Shown one piece after another: positions 49,222 through 60,106 of a DNA stretch of 64,000 nt. The position numbers and the translations under genes were made by a program. A model generated the notes under the pieces. That model had not been told where the DNA came from and made no database searches. It saw only the letters and a list, made by a program, of their open reading frames with translations. Source of the stretch: Pseudomonas ekonensis (GTDB taxonomy: Bacteria; Pseudomonadota; Gammaproteobacteria; Pseudomonadales; Pseudomonadaceae); NCBI RefSeq assembly GCF_019145435.1, contig NZ_JAHSTS010000001.1:2060001-2124000 (forward strand), in the 5' to 3' direction. The stretch's first letter is position 1. The number at the start of each line of letters is the position of its first letter.

Positions 49222-50658
49222 TCAGCGGTTCATTGGCGCGACAAACCGGCTCTTGGCCACGCTGTAGACCTGCGGGTCGTCGCTGTCGGCGATCCTGAAG
49301 CTCAAGGTCTGCGAACTGCTGGCGGCGCGTTCGGTGGTCATGGCCACCGACACCGGCACATCGACGATCTCGCCCGCGGCCAGGCTCAGCTCGGTGCGGC
49401 CCTGCAACTGGAAGCCGTCGCCGTCCACCAGGCTCAATGTGTAGTCCTGGCGCTGCTGGGTCTTGTTGATGACCTTGAGGGTGTAGATGTTCTCGATCTG
49501 GCCCTGGCCGTTCTCGCGGAACAGGCCGCGGTCCTTGGTCACGTCCAGCGACACCATCGGCCGCTCGGCCAGCGCCAGGGCGAGGGCGCCGATCATCACC
49601 ACCAGCACGGCGGTGTAGCCGATCAGGCGCGGGCGCAGCAGGTGGGTCTTGCCGCCTTGCAGTTCGCGCTCGGAGGTGTAGCGGATCAGGCCGCGGGGGT
49701 AGCTCATCTTGTCCATGATCGAGTCGCAGGCGTCGATGCACGCCGCGCAGCCGATGCATTCCATTTGCAGGCCGTCGCGGATGTCGATGCCGGTCGGGCA
49801 CACCTGCACGCACATCTGGCAGTCGATGCAGTCGCCCAGGCCAGCCTCGGCGGGCTTGATGTCGCGCTTGCGCGGGCCACGGTTTTCACCACGGGCCACG
49901 TCGTAGGAAATGGCCAGGGTGTCCTTGTCGAACATCACGCTCTGGAACCGAGCGTACGGGCACATGTGCATGCACACCGCTTCACGCAGCCAACCGGCGT
50001 TGATGTAGGTGGCGGCGGTGAAGAACAGCACCCAGAACAGGCTGACCCCGCCGATCTGCAAGGTGAACAGCTCTTGGGCCAGCGGCCGGATCGGGGTGAA
50101 GTAGCCGACGAAGGTCAGGCCGGTCAGCAGGCTGATGCCCAGCCACAGCGTGTGCTTGGCCGCACGCCGCGCCAGTTTGTTCACGCCCCAGGGCGCCGCC
50201 TGCAGCTTGATCCGCTGGTTGCGCTCGCCTTCGGTGACCTTTTCGCACCACATGAAGATCCACGTCCACGAGCTCTGCGGGCAGGTGTAGCCGCACCAGA
50301 CCCGGCCGGCGAACACGGTGATGGCGAACAGGCCGAAGGCGGCGATGATCAGCAGCGCCGACAGCAGGATGAAGTCCTGCGGCCAGAAGGTGGCGCCGAA
50401 GATGTGGAACTTGCTTTCCGACAAGTCCCACAGCACGGCCTGGCGGCCGCCCCAATTCAGCCACACGGTGCCGAAGAACAGCAGGAACAGGAAACCGGCG
50501 CCGCTCATGCGCAAGGTGCGGAACAGGCCGGTGAAGCTGCGGGTGAAGATTTGGTTGTCGCTGGACTTGGCCGTCGCCTTCATTGGGCGTGCGGGCACAC
50601 TTTTTATGTTCGGTGTCGCGGCTGGATCAAGGGTTCGGACGGGAATGTGTTCGCTCAT
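49222..50658 (-). CDS. ccoG: Cytochrome c oxidase accessory protein CcoG (FixG/RdxA)
   Basis: A 478-residue polyferredoxin-like inner-membrane protein with about five helices. The motifs WCGYTCPQSSWTWIFMWCE and CMHMCPYARFQSVMFD in the membrane part and two ferredoxin motifs CIDCQMCVQVCPTG and CIGCAACIDACDS are those of CcoG/FixG; a C-terminal Ig-like periplasmic domain follows. CcoG is needed for cbb3 oxidase assembly, where a Rhodobacter homologue reduces Cu(II). ATG 50658 is chosen over the upstream frame extension. No cbb3 structural genes, ccoI or ccoS are next to it, so it is transcribed apart from the usual cluster or is a second copy. Confidence 0.93.
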   Translation of the reverse strand: MSEHIPVRTLDPAATPNIKSVPARPMKATAKSSDNQIFTRSFTGLFRTLRMSGAGFLFLLFFGTVWLNWGGRQAVLWDLSESKFHIFGATFWPQDFILLSALLIIAAFGLFAITVFAGRVWCGYTCPQSSWTWIFMWCEKVTEGERNQRIKLQAAPWGVNKLARRAAKHTLWLGISLLTGLTFVGYFTPIRPLAQELFTLQIGGVSLFWVLFFTAATYINAGWLREAVCMHMCPYARFQSVMFDKDTLAISYDVARGENRGPRKRDIKPAEAGLGDCIDCQMCVQVCPTGIDIRDGLQMECIGCAACIDACDSIMDKMSYPRGLIRYTSERELQGGKTHLLRPRLIGYTAVLVVMIGALALALAERPMVSLDVTKDRGLFRENGQGQIENIYTLKVINKTQQRQDYTLSLVDGDGFQLQGRTELSLAAGEIVDVPVSVAMTTERAASSSQTLSFRIADSDDPQVYSVAKSRFVAPMNR

Positions 50659-50853
50659 GGTCGTTCGCTCATCAGCCTCCATCAGGCCTGAGCACTATGA
50701 GCGCCGATCTGTTTGCATAACAGACTCAGGTATTTCAATAAAAAGCGTATCAGATGCGCTTTCGGACAGGCCCTGCGACAACTTGAAGCAGCCCGCCGGC
50801 CAAGGCGCAAACGCCTATCCCAGGCGTCTGCGCCGGGTCTTGACCGAGGTCAG

Positions 50854-51087
50854 TCAAATCACCGAATCACTGTCGCTGGCTTTCAGGTGTTTGCGTCCGT
50901 CCGTGGCGCCGGCAACGGTCAAGGCGTCGGCTTCCGCTTCGGTGACGTAGATGCGCCGGCCCTCGATCTCGACGGCGGACATCGCCTTTTCACTGTCGGT
51001 GATGACGGTGAGGTCGCCGCACAGACGGATCTGCTCACCGTTTTCGGTGGAGAAAAAACAGGTCTGGTTTTCGATGCGAACGGGCAT
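50854..51087 (-). CDS. DUF3203 family small protein
   Basis: A 77-residue protein (MPVRIENQTCFFSTENGEQI ... AVEIEGRRIYVTEAEADALTVAGATDGRKHL) matching the Pseudomonas DUF3203 family, function unknown. ATG 51087 has AAAGGA eight bases upstream. Lies downstream of and convergent to nothing on the left (195 bases to ccoG) and divergent from the MgtC-family gene on the right. No membrane segment; one Cys. Confidence 0.8.
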   Translation of the reverse strand: MPVRIENQTCFFSTENGEQIRLCGDLTVITDSEKAMSAVEIEGRRIYVTEAEADALTVAGATDGRKHLKASDSDSVI

Positions 51088-51207
51088 GGGACGGTCCTTT
51101 TGCGAAGGCTGTTGAAAGGTTAGGGCGCCGTGCCGGTGCGGGGTTCTGCGCAACCGATCAGCGGTCGGCGCTGTCCACCCCTTAAAGGCCCTGGCGAGGA
51201 CGGTGCG

Positions 51208-51708
51208 ATGAACGCATGGTGGCATGAAGTGTGGCAAACCCTGCAGGCGGAGTTCGCCGATGTCGGCGACGCCGCGCAAGTGACGCGCATCATCGTGCGC
51301 CTGCTGATGGCGGCGCTGCTGGGCGGAGTGCTCGGGTTCGAGCGCGAGCACAAAGGCAAGGCCGCCGGGGTGCGCACCCATATGTTGGTGGCGTTGGGCG
51401 CGGCGCTGTTCGTGCTGGTGCCGCAGGTGTCCGGGGCCCAGGCCGACGCCATGAGCCGGGTGGTGCAAGGGGTGATCGCCGGGATCGGCTTCCTCGGCGC
51501 CGGCACGATCCTGAAGAACCACGAAGGCGACGAAGGCCACGTCAAGGGCCTGACCACCGCCGCCGGCCTGTGGATGACCGCCGCCATCGGCGTTGCGGCC
51601 GGGTTGGGCCGCGAGGCGACGGCGGTGCTCAGCACGCTGCTGGCGCTGGGGGTGTTCAGCGTGATGCCGAAGATCGTCAACCTGTTCGAAAAGGATCACA
51701 AACCTTGA
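51208..51708 (+). CDS. MgtC/SapB-family membrane protein
   Basis: A 166-residue inner-membrane protein with four to five helices. The conserved FEREHKGKAAGVRTHMLVALGAAL, GVIAGIGFLGAGTIL and VKGLTTAAGLWMTAAIGVA stretches define the MgtC N-terminal domain; the soluble C-terminal domain of virulence MgtC is absent, which is the common short SapB form. MgtC proteins restrain the F1Fo ATP synthase and help growth at low Mg2+. ATG 51208 follows GAGGA about nine bases upstream. Its last 13 bases overlap the convergent proline-rich gene. Confidence 0.9.
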   Translation: MNAWWHEVWQTLQAEFADVGDAAQVTRIIVRLLMAALLGGVLGFEREHKGKAAGVRTHMLVALGAALFVLVPQVSGAQADAMSRVVQGVIAGIGFLGAGTILKNHEGDEGHVKGLTTAAGLWMTAAIGVAAGLGREATAVLSTLLALGVFSVMPKIVNLFEKDHKP

Positions 51709-51872
51709 TCAGGCTGGACGATCACCGGCGGCAGGGTCGTCGGCGGTTCCTCCTTGGCCGGCGGGGTGGTGCCGGGCGGATCCTGCTCGGGGACCGGAGA
51801 CGGTTCGGTCTCGGGCAGCACGGGCTTGTCGATGTTCGGATCGGGTGTTTCGGCCGGGATCGGGATACTCAT
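51696..51872 (-). CDS. Proline-rich 58-residue protein
   Basis: ATG 51872 has TGGAGG six bases upstream, and 58 codons run to TGA at 51696. The product begins MSIPIPAETPDPNIDKPVLP and continues with Pro/Glu/Thr-rich sequence (PETEPSPVPEQDPPGTTPP) to VIVQPDQGL, with no Cys or membrane helix; it is probably intrinsically disordered. It is divergent from glgE and overlaps the MgtC-family gene end to end by 13 bases. Function unknown; the strong ribosome site supports it as a gene. Confidence 0.6.
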   Translation of the reverse strand: MSIPIPAETPDPNIDKPVLPETEPSPVPEQDPPGTTPPAKEEPPTTLPPVIVQPDQGL

Positions 51873-52084
51873 CGTGAACCTCCATATGGCACATGGCGCA
51901 AGAAGTGCTTAAGTGGATTGACCGCTGCAGGCCGGATTCGATCCGGTCTCGGCGTGCGGCAAATCCCGGTGAACTTTTCCCGAGGGCGTTCGCTCGGAAC
52001 CTAAGTGAGTGCGTGGCGGGCGGATCCGCCATGGCTTTGCGACAGGCACACGAGCGTCCTTGGGGCGTTAAGGAGAGATGCTCA

Positions 52085-54079
52085 ATGACCGCTGAAAACC
52101 CTTCCGCTCCGGGCTGCAACCCGCACATGCCGTTGTCGCAGGCGTTGCTGCTGCCGCGGATCGTCATCGAGAGCACACGCCCGGTCATCGACGGCGGCCA
52201 GTTCGCCGCCAAGGCCATCGTCGGTCGCGAGGTCGTCGTCAGCGCCAAGGTGTTCGCCGACGGCCACGACAAGTTGGCGGTGCGCATCCGCTGGCGCGAG
52301 GACGGCGAAGAATCGTGGCACAGTCAGGTCATGGCCGACCAAGGCAACAACGGCTGGGAAGGGCAGTTCCGGCCCGGACGCCAGGGGCGCCATTGGTTCC
52401 TGATCGAAGCGTGGATCGACACGTTCGCCAGTTTTCAGTACGAACTGGAGAAAAAGCACGTGGCGGCCGTACCGGTCAGCCTTGAGCTGCAAGAGGGCCG
52501 CGCCCTGGTGCACCAGGCCGCCGAGCGCAGCGAAGGGCCGCTGAGCGAACGGCTGGCGGCGCTGCACCACGAGCTGTCCGGCCTGCCCGAAGCCGAGCAG
52601 GTGGCGCTGTTCCTGCACCCGCGCAGTGCGCAGCCGATGGCCGAGGCCGACCACCGCGCCTTCTTGAGCATCAGCAATCCTTACCCGCTGGACGTCGAGC
52701 GCGAGCAGGCGGAGTTCGCCAGTTGGTACGAGCTGTTTCCCCGCTCGGTCACCGACGATCCCGCCCGCCACGGCACCTTCAACGACGTGCACGGGCGTTT
52801 GCCGATGATCCGCGACATGGGCTTCGACGTGCTGTACTTCACGCCGATCCACCCGATCGGCCGCAGCCACCGCAAGGGCCGCAACAATGCCCTGACCGCC
52901 GGCCCCGAAGACCCCGGCAGCCCCTACGCCATCGGCAGCGAGGAGGGCGGGCACGAGGCGATCCATGCGCAGCTCGGCACCCGCGAAGACTTCCGGCGGC
53001 TGGTGGCCGCCGCCGCGGAGCACGGCCTGGAGATCGCCCTGGATTTCGCCATCCAATGCTCCCAGGACCACCCGTGGCTCAAGCAGCATCCGGGCTGGTT
53101 CAACTGGCGGCCCGACGGCACGATCAAGTACGCGGAGAACCCGCCCAAGAAGTACCAGGACATCGTCAACGTCGACTTCTATGCGCCGGAGGCGATTCCG
53201 GGCCTGTGGCTTGAGCTGCGCGACATCGTCGTCGGCTGGGTGAAGGAAGGCGTGAAGATGTTCCGCGTGGACAACCCGCACACCAAGCCGCTGCCGTTCT
53301 GGCAGTGGCTGATCGCCGATGTGCGCGCGCTGCACCCGCAGGTGATCTTCCTCGCCGAAGCCTTCACCACGCCGGCGATGATGGCGCGGCTGGGCAAGGT
53401 CGGCTACAGCCAGAGCTACACCTATTTCACCTGGCGCAACACCAAGGCCGAGCTGGCCGCCTATTTCACCGAACTCAACGAATCGCCGTGGCGCGAATGC
53501 TACCGGCCGAACTTCTTCGTCAATACGCCGGACATCAACCCGGCGTTCCTCCACGAATCGGGCCGCGCGGGTTTTCTCATCCGTGCGGCGCTGGCGACGA
53601 TGGGCTCGGGCCTGTGGGGCATGTATTCGGGGTTCGAGCTGTGCGAGTCGGCGCCGGTGCCCGGCAAGGAGGAATACCTGGATTCGGAGAAGTACGAGAT
53701 CCGCGTCCGGGACTTCAACGCGCCGGGCAACATCATCGCCGAGATCGCCCAGCTCAACCGCATCCGCCGGCAGAACCCGGCGCTGCATTCGCACTTGGGG
53801 CTCAAGGTGTACAACGCCTGGAACGACCGGATCCTGTACTTCGGCAAGCGCAGCCCGGACGGCGGCAACTTCATCCTGGTGGCGGTCAGCCTCGATCCGC
53901 ACAACGTCCAGGAAGCGAATTTCGAACTGCCGCTGTGGGAAATGGGCCTGCCGGACGACGCCACCACCCACGGCGAAGACCTGATGAACGGCCACCGCTG
54001 GGACTGGCACGGCAAGCACCAGTTCATGCGCATCGATCCTTCGCACCAGCCGTTCGGCATCTGGCGGATCAGCGCTTAG
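52085..54079 (+). CDS. glgE: Alpha-1,4-glucan:maltose-1-phosphate maltosyltransferase
   Basis: A 664-residue GH13_3 enzyme that adds maltosyl units from maltose-1-phosphate to alpha-1,4-glucan. It has the N-terminal immunoglobulin-like domain, LPMIRDMGFDVLYFTPIHPIG, the nucleophile in FRVDNPHTKPLPFW (Asp near 395), the acid/base in IFLAEAFTTP (Glu near 424) and YFTWRNTK. These positions match the catalytic residues reported for Streptomyces GlgE. ATG 52085 has AAGGAGAG upstream; the frame is open further left without support. It heads the glgE-treS-glgB set, interrupted from treS only by a REPIN, as in P. aeruginosa. Confidence 0.96.
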   Translation: MTAENPSAPGCNPHMPLSQALLLPRIVIESTRPVIDGGQFAAKAIVGREVVVSAKVFADGHDKLAVRIRWREDGEESWHSQVMADQGNNGWEGQFRPGRQGRHWFLIEAWIDTFASFQYELEKKHVAAVPVSLELQEGRALVHQAAERSEGPLSERLAALHHELSGLPEAEQVALFLHPRSAQPMAEADHRAFLSISNPYPLDVEREQAEFASWYELFPRSVTDDPARHGTFNDVHGRLPMIRDMGFDVLYFTPIHPIGRSHRKGRNNALTAGPEDPGSPYAIGSEEGGHEAIHAQLGTREDFRRLVAAAAEHGLEIALDFAIQCSQDHPWLKQHPGWFNWRPDGTIKYAENPPKKYQDIVNVDFYAPEAIPGLWLELRDIVVGWVKEGVKMFRVDNPHTKPLPFWQWLIADVRALHPQVIFLAEAFTTPAMMARLGKVGYSQSYTYFTWRNTKAELAAYFTELNESPWRECYRPNFFVNTPDINPAFLHESGRAGFLIRAALATMGSGLWGMYSGFELCESAPVPGKEEYLDSEKYEIRVRDFNAPGNIIAEIAQLNRIRRQNPALHSHLGLKVYNAWNDRILYFGKRSPDGGNFILVAVSLDPHNVQEANFELPLWEMGLPDDATTHGEDLMNGHRWDWHGKHQFMRIDPSHQPFGIWRISA

Positions 54080-54087
54080 ACACATTC

Positions 54088-54181
54088 CCTGTGGGCGCGC
54101 GCCTGCTCGCGATGACGAGGCATCAGGTCATGACCGGGTGACCGACACACCTCCATCGCGAGCAGGCTCGCTCCCACAGGG
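54088..54181. repeat. REPIN between glgE and treS
   Basis: CCCTGTGGGCGCGCGCCTGC TCGCGATG (54088-54115) and the inverted copy CATCGCGAGCAGGCTCGCTC CCACAGGG (54154-54181) enclose about 38 bases. It is a standard Pseudomonas paired REP element lying inside an operon. Confidence 0.85.
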
Positions 54182-54243
54182 CACCGGCTGTTCTCGGGGC
54201 GGGCGGTCTGCCCGGCAATCCTCAGCACTGACAGGAGTTTCAC

Positions 54244-57200
54244 ATGGCGAAGAAAACCAGGTCAGCCACCTTCATCAAGGATCCGCTCTGGTACAAGGAC
54301 GCGGTGATCTATCAGGTTCATGTCAAATCCTACTTCGACTCCAACAACGACGGGATCGGCGATTTTCCCGGCCTGATCGCCAAGCTCGACTACATCGCCG
54401 AACTGGGCGTCAACACCATCTGGCTGTTGCCGTTCTACCCCTCACCGCGGCGCGACGACGGCTACGACATCGCCGAGTACCGAGGCGTGCACAGCGACTA
54501 CGGCACCATGGCCGACGCCCGGCGCTTCATCGCCGAGGCGCACAAGCGTGGCTTGCGGGTGATCTCGGAACTGGTCATCAACCACACCTCGGACCAGCAC
54601 CCCTGGTTTCAGCGTGCGCGCCGGGCCAAGCGCGGGTCGGCGGCCCGGGACTTCTATGTGTGGTCGGATGACGACCAGAAGTACGACGGCACGCGGATCA
54701 TTTTCCTCGACACCGAAAAGTCCAACTGGACCTGGGATCCGGTGGCCGGCCAATACTTCTGGCACCGCTTCTATTCCCACCAGCCGGATCTGAACTTCGA
54801 CAACCCGCAAGTGATGAAAGCCGTGCTGGCGGTGATGCGCCACTGGCTGGACATGGGCATCGACGGCCTGCGCCTGGACGCCATCCCGTACCTGATCGAG
54901 CGCGACGGCACCAACAACGAAAACCTGCCCGAGACCCATGACGTGCTCAAAGCGATCCGGGCGGAGATCGACGCCAATTACCCCGACCGCATGCTCCTGG
55001 CCGAGGCCAACCAGTGGCCGGAAGACACCCAGCTGTACTTCGGCGACACCGACGCCCAAGGCCTCAACGGCGACGAATGCCACATGGCGTTCCACTTCCC
55101 GCTGATGCCGCGCATGTACATGGCCCTGGCCCAGGAAGACCGGTTCCCGATCACCGACATCCTGCGCCAGACCCCGGAGATCCCGGCCAACTGCCAATGG
55201 GCGATTTTCCTGCGCAATCACGATGAGCTGACCCTGGAAATGGTCACCGACAAGGAGCGCGATTACCTGTGGAACCACTACGCCGCCGACCGCCGGGCGC
55301 GGATCAACCTCGGCATCCGCCGCCGGCTGGCGCCGCTGATGGAGCGCGACCGCCGGCGCATCGAGCTGCTCAACAGCCTGCTGCTGTCGATGCCCGGCAC
55401 GCCGACCCTTTACTACGGCGATGAGATCGGCATGGGCGACAACATCTACCTGGGCGACCGCGACGGCGTGCGCACGCCGATGCAGTGGTCGATCGACCGC
55501 AACGGCGGGTTCTCCCGCGCCGACCCGGCCAGCCTGGTGCTGCCGCCGATCATGGATCCGCTGTACGGCTACCAGTCGGTCAACGTCGAGACCCAGGCCG
55601 GCGACCCGCACTCGTTGCTCAACTGGACGCGGCGGCTGCTGGCGGTGCGCAAGCAGTCCAAGGCGTTCGGCCGCGGCAGCCTGAAAATGCTCTCGCCGGC
55701 CAACCGCCGCGTGCTGGCCTACACCCGCGAATACACCGGCGCCGATGGCCGGCACGAAATCATCCTGTGCGTGGCCAACGTTTCGCGCAGCGCCCAGGCG
55801 GTGGAACTGGACCTGTCCGCCTACGTCGGCATGGTGCCGGTGGAGATGCTCGGCGGTAACGCGTTTCCGCCCATCGGCCAGTTGAGCTTCTTGCTGACCC
55901 TGGCGCCGTACGGCTTCTACTGGTTCGGCCTGGCGGCGGAGAACCAGATGCCGAGCTGGCACGTGGAACCGGCCCAGAGCCTGCCGGACTTCACCACGCT
56001 GGTGCTGAAAAAGCGCATGGAAGAACTGCTCGAAGCGCCGGTCCGCGCCACGCTGGAGCAGGGCATCCTGCCGGACTGGCTGCAGAACCGCCGCTGGTTC
56101 GCCGGCAAGGACGCCGCCATCGAGCGGGTCGAACTGGCGTACGGGGTGCGTTTCGGCGATGCCCGGCATCCGGTGCTGCTCAGCGAAGTCGAAGTGAGCG
56201 CCGCAGGCCAGGTCAGCCGCTATCAGTTGCCCTTCGGCTTCATTTCGGAGGATCAGGTCGGCCCGGCGCTGCCGCAGCAACTGGCGCTGGCCCGCGTGCG
56301 CCGGGGGCGGCAGGTCGGTTTGATCACCGACGCCTTCAGCCTGGAAGCGTTCATCCGTGCGGTGCTGCAAGGCCTGCAGGCCGGCACGGCGCTGGCGTGC
56401 GAGGGCGGCGAGATCCGTTTCGAGGCCACGCCGCACCTGGCGGCCCTGGGCCTGGGGGACGAACCCGAGGTGCGCTACTTGTCCGCCGAGCAGTCCAACA
56501 GCTCGGTGGTGATCGGCAACGGCCTGGTGCTCAAGCTGATCCGCAAGGTCGCCCCGGGCGTGCACCCGGAACTGGAGATGAGCGCTTACCTGACGGCGGC
56601 GGGGTTCGCCAACATTTCACCGCTGATGGGCTCCGTGGTCCGCCGCGACGCCCAGGGCGAAGACAACTTGCTGATGATCGCCCAGGGCTACTTGAGCAAT
56701 CAGGGCGATGCCTGGGAATGGACGCAGAACAACCTGGAACGGGCGCTGCGCGATGAGCTGGCCGCCGCCCGTTCCGAACAGGAGCAGCACTACAACGCGC
56801 TGGGCGAGTTGAAGGACTTTGCCGGGATGCTCGGCCAACGCCTGGGCGAGATGCACCGGGTGCTGGCCGCCCCGAGCGACAACCCGGATTTCGCGCCGCA
56901 GGTGTTGACCGCCAGGGAGGCCAAGACCTGCGGCAAGGACGTGGCGGCCCAGGTCGAGCATGCGCTCGCGCTGCTCAAGGCGCACCAGGGCGAACTCGGC
57001 GAGGCGGACCGTGCGCTCGTCACGCGCCTGCTGGACAACCGCAAAGCCATTCTCGGCCACGTCCAGGCGCTGGCGGAGCAGTCCGTCGGCGGCCTGCGCA
57101 TCCGCGTCCACGGCGACCTGCATCTGGGCCAGGTGCTGGTGATCAAGGGTGATGCCTACCTGATCGACTTCGAGGGCGAACCGGCGCGGCCGCTGGCGGA

Positions 57201-57591
57201 GCGGCGGGGCAAGCACAGCCCGTACAAGGATGTCAGCGGTGTGCTGCGTTCCTTCGGTTACGCCGCCGCGATGGCGCTCAACGTGCAAGCCGTCGACAGC
57301 AGCCCCGAGGCCGAGGCGGCGCGCCGGCGGGTGGCCGGGCGCTACCTGGACGAATCCTGTCAGGCATTTGTCCAGGCGTATCGCCGGGCGGCAGCTAGTC
57401 TTGATCATGCCTGGCAAGATCCTGAAGGTGCCGACGCCGCACTGGCGTTGTTCGGTCTGGAGAAAGCGGCCTACGAAGTGGCCTATGAAGCCGAAAACCG
57501 CCCCGCCTGGCTGGCCGTGCCCTTGCGCGGCCTGCACGGGCTGCTGAGGGGGCTCAAACCCTTTTCCGGTCTTGATGGAGAGCAGTCATGA
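54244..57591 (+). CDS. treS: Trehalose synthase fused to maltokinase (TreS-Pep2)
   Basis: A 1115-residue fusion. Residues about 15-555 are trehalose synthase (GH13_16): [20 protein letters not shown], nucleophile in [13 protein letters not shown] (Asp near 212), [11 protein letters not shown] (Glu near 253) and [13 protein letters not shown]. Residues about 590-1110 are a maltokinase/Pep2 domain with the aminoglycoside-kinase-like loop [14 protein letters not shown] (near 954) and YLIDFEGEP. The protein interconverts trehalose and maltose, then phosphorylates maltose to maltose-1-phosphate for GlgE. SD-like GACAGGAG lies before ATG 54244. The end overlaps the glgB start as ATGA. Confidence 0.96.
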   Translation: MAKKTRSATFIKDPLWYKDAVIYQVHVKSYFDSNNDGIGDFPGLIAKLDYIAELGVNTIWLLPFYPSPRRDDGYDIAEYRGVHSDYGTMADARRFIAEAHKRGLRVISELVINHTSDQHPWFQRARRAKRGSAARDFYVWSDDDQKYDGTRIIFLDTEKSNWTWDPVAGQYFWHRFYSHQPDLNFDNPQVMKAVLAVMRHWLDMGIDGLRLDAIPYLIERDGTNNENLPETHDVLKAIRAEIDANYPDRMLLAEANQWPEDTQLYFGDTDAQGLNGDECHMAFHFPLMPRMYMALAQEDRFPITDILRQTPEIPANCQWAIFLRNHDELTLEMVTDKERDYLWNHYAADRRARINLGIRRRLAPLMERDRRRIELLNSLLLSMPGTPTLYYGDEIGMGDNIYLGDRDGVRTPMQWSIDRNGGFSRADPASLVLPPIMDPLYGYQSVNVETQAGDPHSLLNWTRRLLAVRKQSKAFGRGSLKMLSPANRRVLAYTREYTGADGRHEIILCVANVSRSAQAVELDLSAYVGMVPVEMLGGNAFPPIGQLSFLLTLAPYGFYWFGLAAENQMPSWHVEPAQSLPDFTTLVLKKRMEELLEAPVRATLEQGILPDWLQNRRWFAGKDAAIERVELAYGVRFGDARHPVLLSEVEVSAAGQVSRYQLPFGFISEDQVGPALPQQLALARVRRGRQVGLITDAFSLEAFIRAVLQGLQAGTALACEGGEIRFEATPHLAALGLGDEPEVRYLSAEQSNSSVVIGNGLVLKLIRKVAPGVHPELEMSAYLTAAGFANISPLMGSVVRRDAQGEDNLLMIAQGYLSNQGDAWEWTQNNLERALRDELAAARSEQEQHYNALGELKDFAGMLGQRLGEMHRVLAAPSDNPDFAPQVLTAREAKTCGKDVAAQVEHALALLKAHQGELGEADRALVTRLLDNRKAILGHVQALAEQSVGGLRIRVHGDLHLGQVLVIKGDAYLIDFEGEPARPLAERRGKHSPYKDVSGVLRSFGYAAAMALNVQAVDSSPEAEAARRRVAGRYLDESCQAFVQAYRRAAASLDHAWQDPEGADAALALFGLEKAAYEVAYEAENRPAWLAVPLRGLHGLLRGLKPFSGLDGEQS

Positions 57592-59819
57592 GTGTCTCGA
57601 ACAGGGAACAGGGTCACGTCAAACACACCGCGTTGCCGCGCACCAAGGACATCGAAGCCCTGGTGCGCGCCGAGCACCGCGATCCTTTCGCCGTGCTCGG
57701 CCCCCACGGCGACGCCGCCGGGGGGCAGTTCATCCGGGCGTACCTGCCGGGCGCGTTGAGCGTCTCGGTGCTGGACCGGGACAGCGGCGATGAACTCGGC
57801 CCGCTGGAGGCCACGGCGACGCCGGGGCTGTTCGTCGGCCATTTCGGCCAGGTCCGGCCCTATCTGTTGCGCACCCGGTGGGCCGGTGGCGAACAGGTGG
57901 CGGAAGACCCCTACAGCTTCGGCCAGTTGCTCGGCGAGATGGACCTGTACCTGTTCGCCGAAGGCAATCACCGCGACCTGAGCGCCTGTCTCGGTGCGCA
58001 ACTGAAGACGGTCGACGGCGTCGACGGGGTGCGTTTCGCGGTGTGGGCGCCGAATGCCCGGCGGGTGTCGGTGGTCGGCGACTTCAACGTCTGGGACGGG
58101 CGCCGCCACCCGATGCGCCTGCGCCATCCGTCAGGGGTCTGGGAGCTGTTCGTCCCGCGCCTGGGGGCCGGTGAGCTGTACAAATACGAAATCCTCGGGC
58201 CCCACGGCATCCTGCCGCTCAAGGCCGACCCGATGGCGCTGGCCACCAGCCTGCCGCCGGACACCGCGTCGAAAGTCGCCACGCCGCTGCGCATCGACTG
58301 GCAGGACGAGGACTGGATGAGCGGCCGCGTCGAGCGCCAGCGGCCTGCGGCGCCGTTGGCGATCTACGAGCTGCACGCCGGTTCCTGGCAGTGCGAGCTG
58401 GATGACCTGGGCGAAGTCGCCCGCCAGTACACCTGGCCGGAACTGGCCGAGCGGCTGATCCCCTACGTCAAGGACCTGGGCTTCACCCATATCGAACTGA
58501 TGCCGATCATGGAGCACCCGTTCGGCGGCTCCTGGGGCTATCAGCTGCTGTCGCAGTTCGCGCCGAGCGCACGCTACGGCACGCCGGACGAGTTCGCCGC
58601 GTTCGTCAACGCCTGCCACCTGGCCGGGCTGGGGGTGATCCTCGACTGGGTGCCGGCGCATTTCCCCACCGACACCCATGGCCTGGCCCAGTTCGACGGC
58701 ACGGCCCTGTACGAGTACGGCAACCCGCTGGAAGGGTTCCACCAGGACTGGGACACGCTGATCTACAACCTCGGCCGCACCGAAGTGCACGGCTACATGC
58801 TGGCGTCGGCGCTGCACTGGCTCAAGCATTTCCACGTGGACGGGCTGCGGGTCGATGCGGTGGCGTCGATGCTCTACCGCGACTACTCGCGCAAGGCCGG
58901 CGAGTGGGTGCCCAACCGCCACGGCGGGCGGGAAAACCTGGAAGCCATCGACTTCCTGCGCCACCTCAACGATGTGGTGGCGCTGGAGGCGCCGGGCGCG
59001 CTGGTGATCGCCGAGGAGTCCACGGCCTGGCCCGGCGTCAGCCAGGACACCCAGCAGGGCGGCCTCGGGTTTGCCTACAAGTGGAACATGGGCTGGATGC
59101 ACGATTCGCTGCACTACATCCAGCAGGATCCGGTGTATCGCGCCCATCACCACAACGAATTGAGCTTCGGCCTGGTGTACGCCTGGTCCGAGCGTTTCAT
59201 CCTACCGATCTCCCACGACGAGGTGGTGCACGGCAAGCACTCGCTGATCGACAAGATGCCCGGCGACCGCTGGCAGAAGTTCGCCAATCTGCGGGCGTAC
59301 CTGAGCTTCATGTGGGCCCATCCGGGCAAAAAGCTGTTGTTCATGGGCTGCGAGTTCGGCCAGTGGCGCGAGTGGAACCACGATCAGCAGTTGGACTGGT
59401 ATCTGCTGCAGTATTCCGAGCACCAGGGCGTGCAGAAGCTGGTCGCCGACCTCAACCGGCTGTACCGCGAAGAGCCGGCGCTGCACGAACAGGACGACGT
59501 GCCGCAGGGGTTCCAGTGGCTGATCGGCGACGACGCGATCAACAGCGTCTACGCCTGGCTGCGCTGGAGCCGGGAGGGCACGCCGTTGCTGGTGGTGGCC
59601 AACTTCACCCCGGTGCCGCGCCAGTCCTACCGGGTCGGAGTGCCGTTCGCCGGGCGCTGGAACGAATTGCTCAACAGCGATTCCGACACCTATGCCGGCT
59701 CCAACTACGGCAACGGCGGCGGGGCGTATGCCGAAGAGGTGCCGAGCCATGGGCAGGCCCTGTCGCTGGAACTGAACCTGCCGCCGCTGGCGGTGCTGAT
59801 CCTCAAGCCGGAAGGTTGA
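57588..59819 (+). CDS. glgB: 1,4-alpha-glucan branching enzyme
   Basis: A 743-residue GH13_9 enzyme with two N-terminal CBM48-type domains ([33 protein letters not shown]) and the catalytic barrel: [16 protein letters not shown], nucleophile in [17 protein letters not shown] (Asp near 421), [13 protein letters not shown] (Glu near 474) and [16 protein letters not shown]. It introduces alpha-1,6 branches into the glucan made by GlgE. It is translationally coupled to treS (ATGA), so the set forms a complete maltose-1-phosphate route to branched glucan. Confidence 0.97.
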   Translation: MSVSNREQGHVKHTALPRTKDIEALVRAEHRDPFAVLGPHGDAAGGQFIRAYLPGALSVSVLDRDSGDELGPLEATATPGLFVGHFGQVRPYLLRTRWAGGEQVAEDPYSFGQLLGEMDLYLFAEGNHRDLSACLGAQLKTVDGVDGVRFAVWAPNARRVSVVGDFNVWDGRRHPMRLRHPSGVWELFVPRLGAGELYKYEILGPHGILPLKADPMALATSLPPDTASKVATPLRIDWQDEDWMSGRVERQRPAAPLAIYELHAGSWQCELDDLGEVARQYTWPELAERLIPYVKDLGFTHIELMPIMEHPFGGSWGYQLLSQFAPSARYGTPDEFAAFVNACHLAGLGVILDWVPAHFPTDTHGLAQFDGTALYEYGNPLEGFHQDWDTLIYNLGRTEVHGYMLASALHWLKHFHVDGLRVDAVASMLYRDYSRKAGEWVPNRHGGRENLEAIDFLRHLNDVVALEAPGALVIAEESTAWPGVSQDTQQGGLGFAYKWNMGWMHDSLHYIQQDPVYRAHHHNELSFGLVYAWSERFILPISHDEVVHGKHSLIDKMPGDRWQKFANLRAYLSFMWAHPGKKLLFMGCEFGQWREWNHDQQLDWYLLQYSEHQGVQKLVADLNRLYREEPALHEQDDVPQGFQWLIGDDAINSVYAWLRWSREGTPLLVVANFTPVPRQSYRVGVPFAGRWNELLNSDSDTYAGSNYGNGGGAYAEEVPSHGQALSLELNLPPLAVLILKPEG

Positions 59820-60075
59820 ACCGCCATCGCCAGGAGGGCGGGCTCCCGCAGGTTTTGTGGTATGCCTGGATTTGGCGGGCACCTGAGATACCTGTGGGAG
59901 CTGCGGTGCGACGACTCGACTTGCCAGCGATTGCGGTATGTCAGGCAACAGAGATGTCGGCTGAACTGGCCTCATCGCTGGCAAGCCAGCTCCCACAGGT
60001 TTTGCGCTGATCCTGCGAATGTCCACGACCCTTGTGGGAGCTGCGGTGCGACGACTCGACTTGCCAGCGATGGCA
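59820..60075. repeat. REP cluster after glgB including a variant with an internal insertion
   Basis: Near-identical 38-base units occur at 59893-59930 and 60033-60070 (TGTGGGAGCTGCGGTGCGAC GACTCGACTTGCCAGCGA), with a standard inverted REP between them (ATCGCTGGCAAGCCAGCTCC CACAGG, about 59977-60000) and a partial unit at 59823-59855. The variant carries about 17 bases inside the usual GGGAGCTGGCTTGCCAGCGA core. No gene is seen here. Confidence 0.85.
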
Positions 60076-60106
60076 GCCTGTCAGCCACCGCAGATGCCGG
60101 TGGTGT

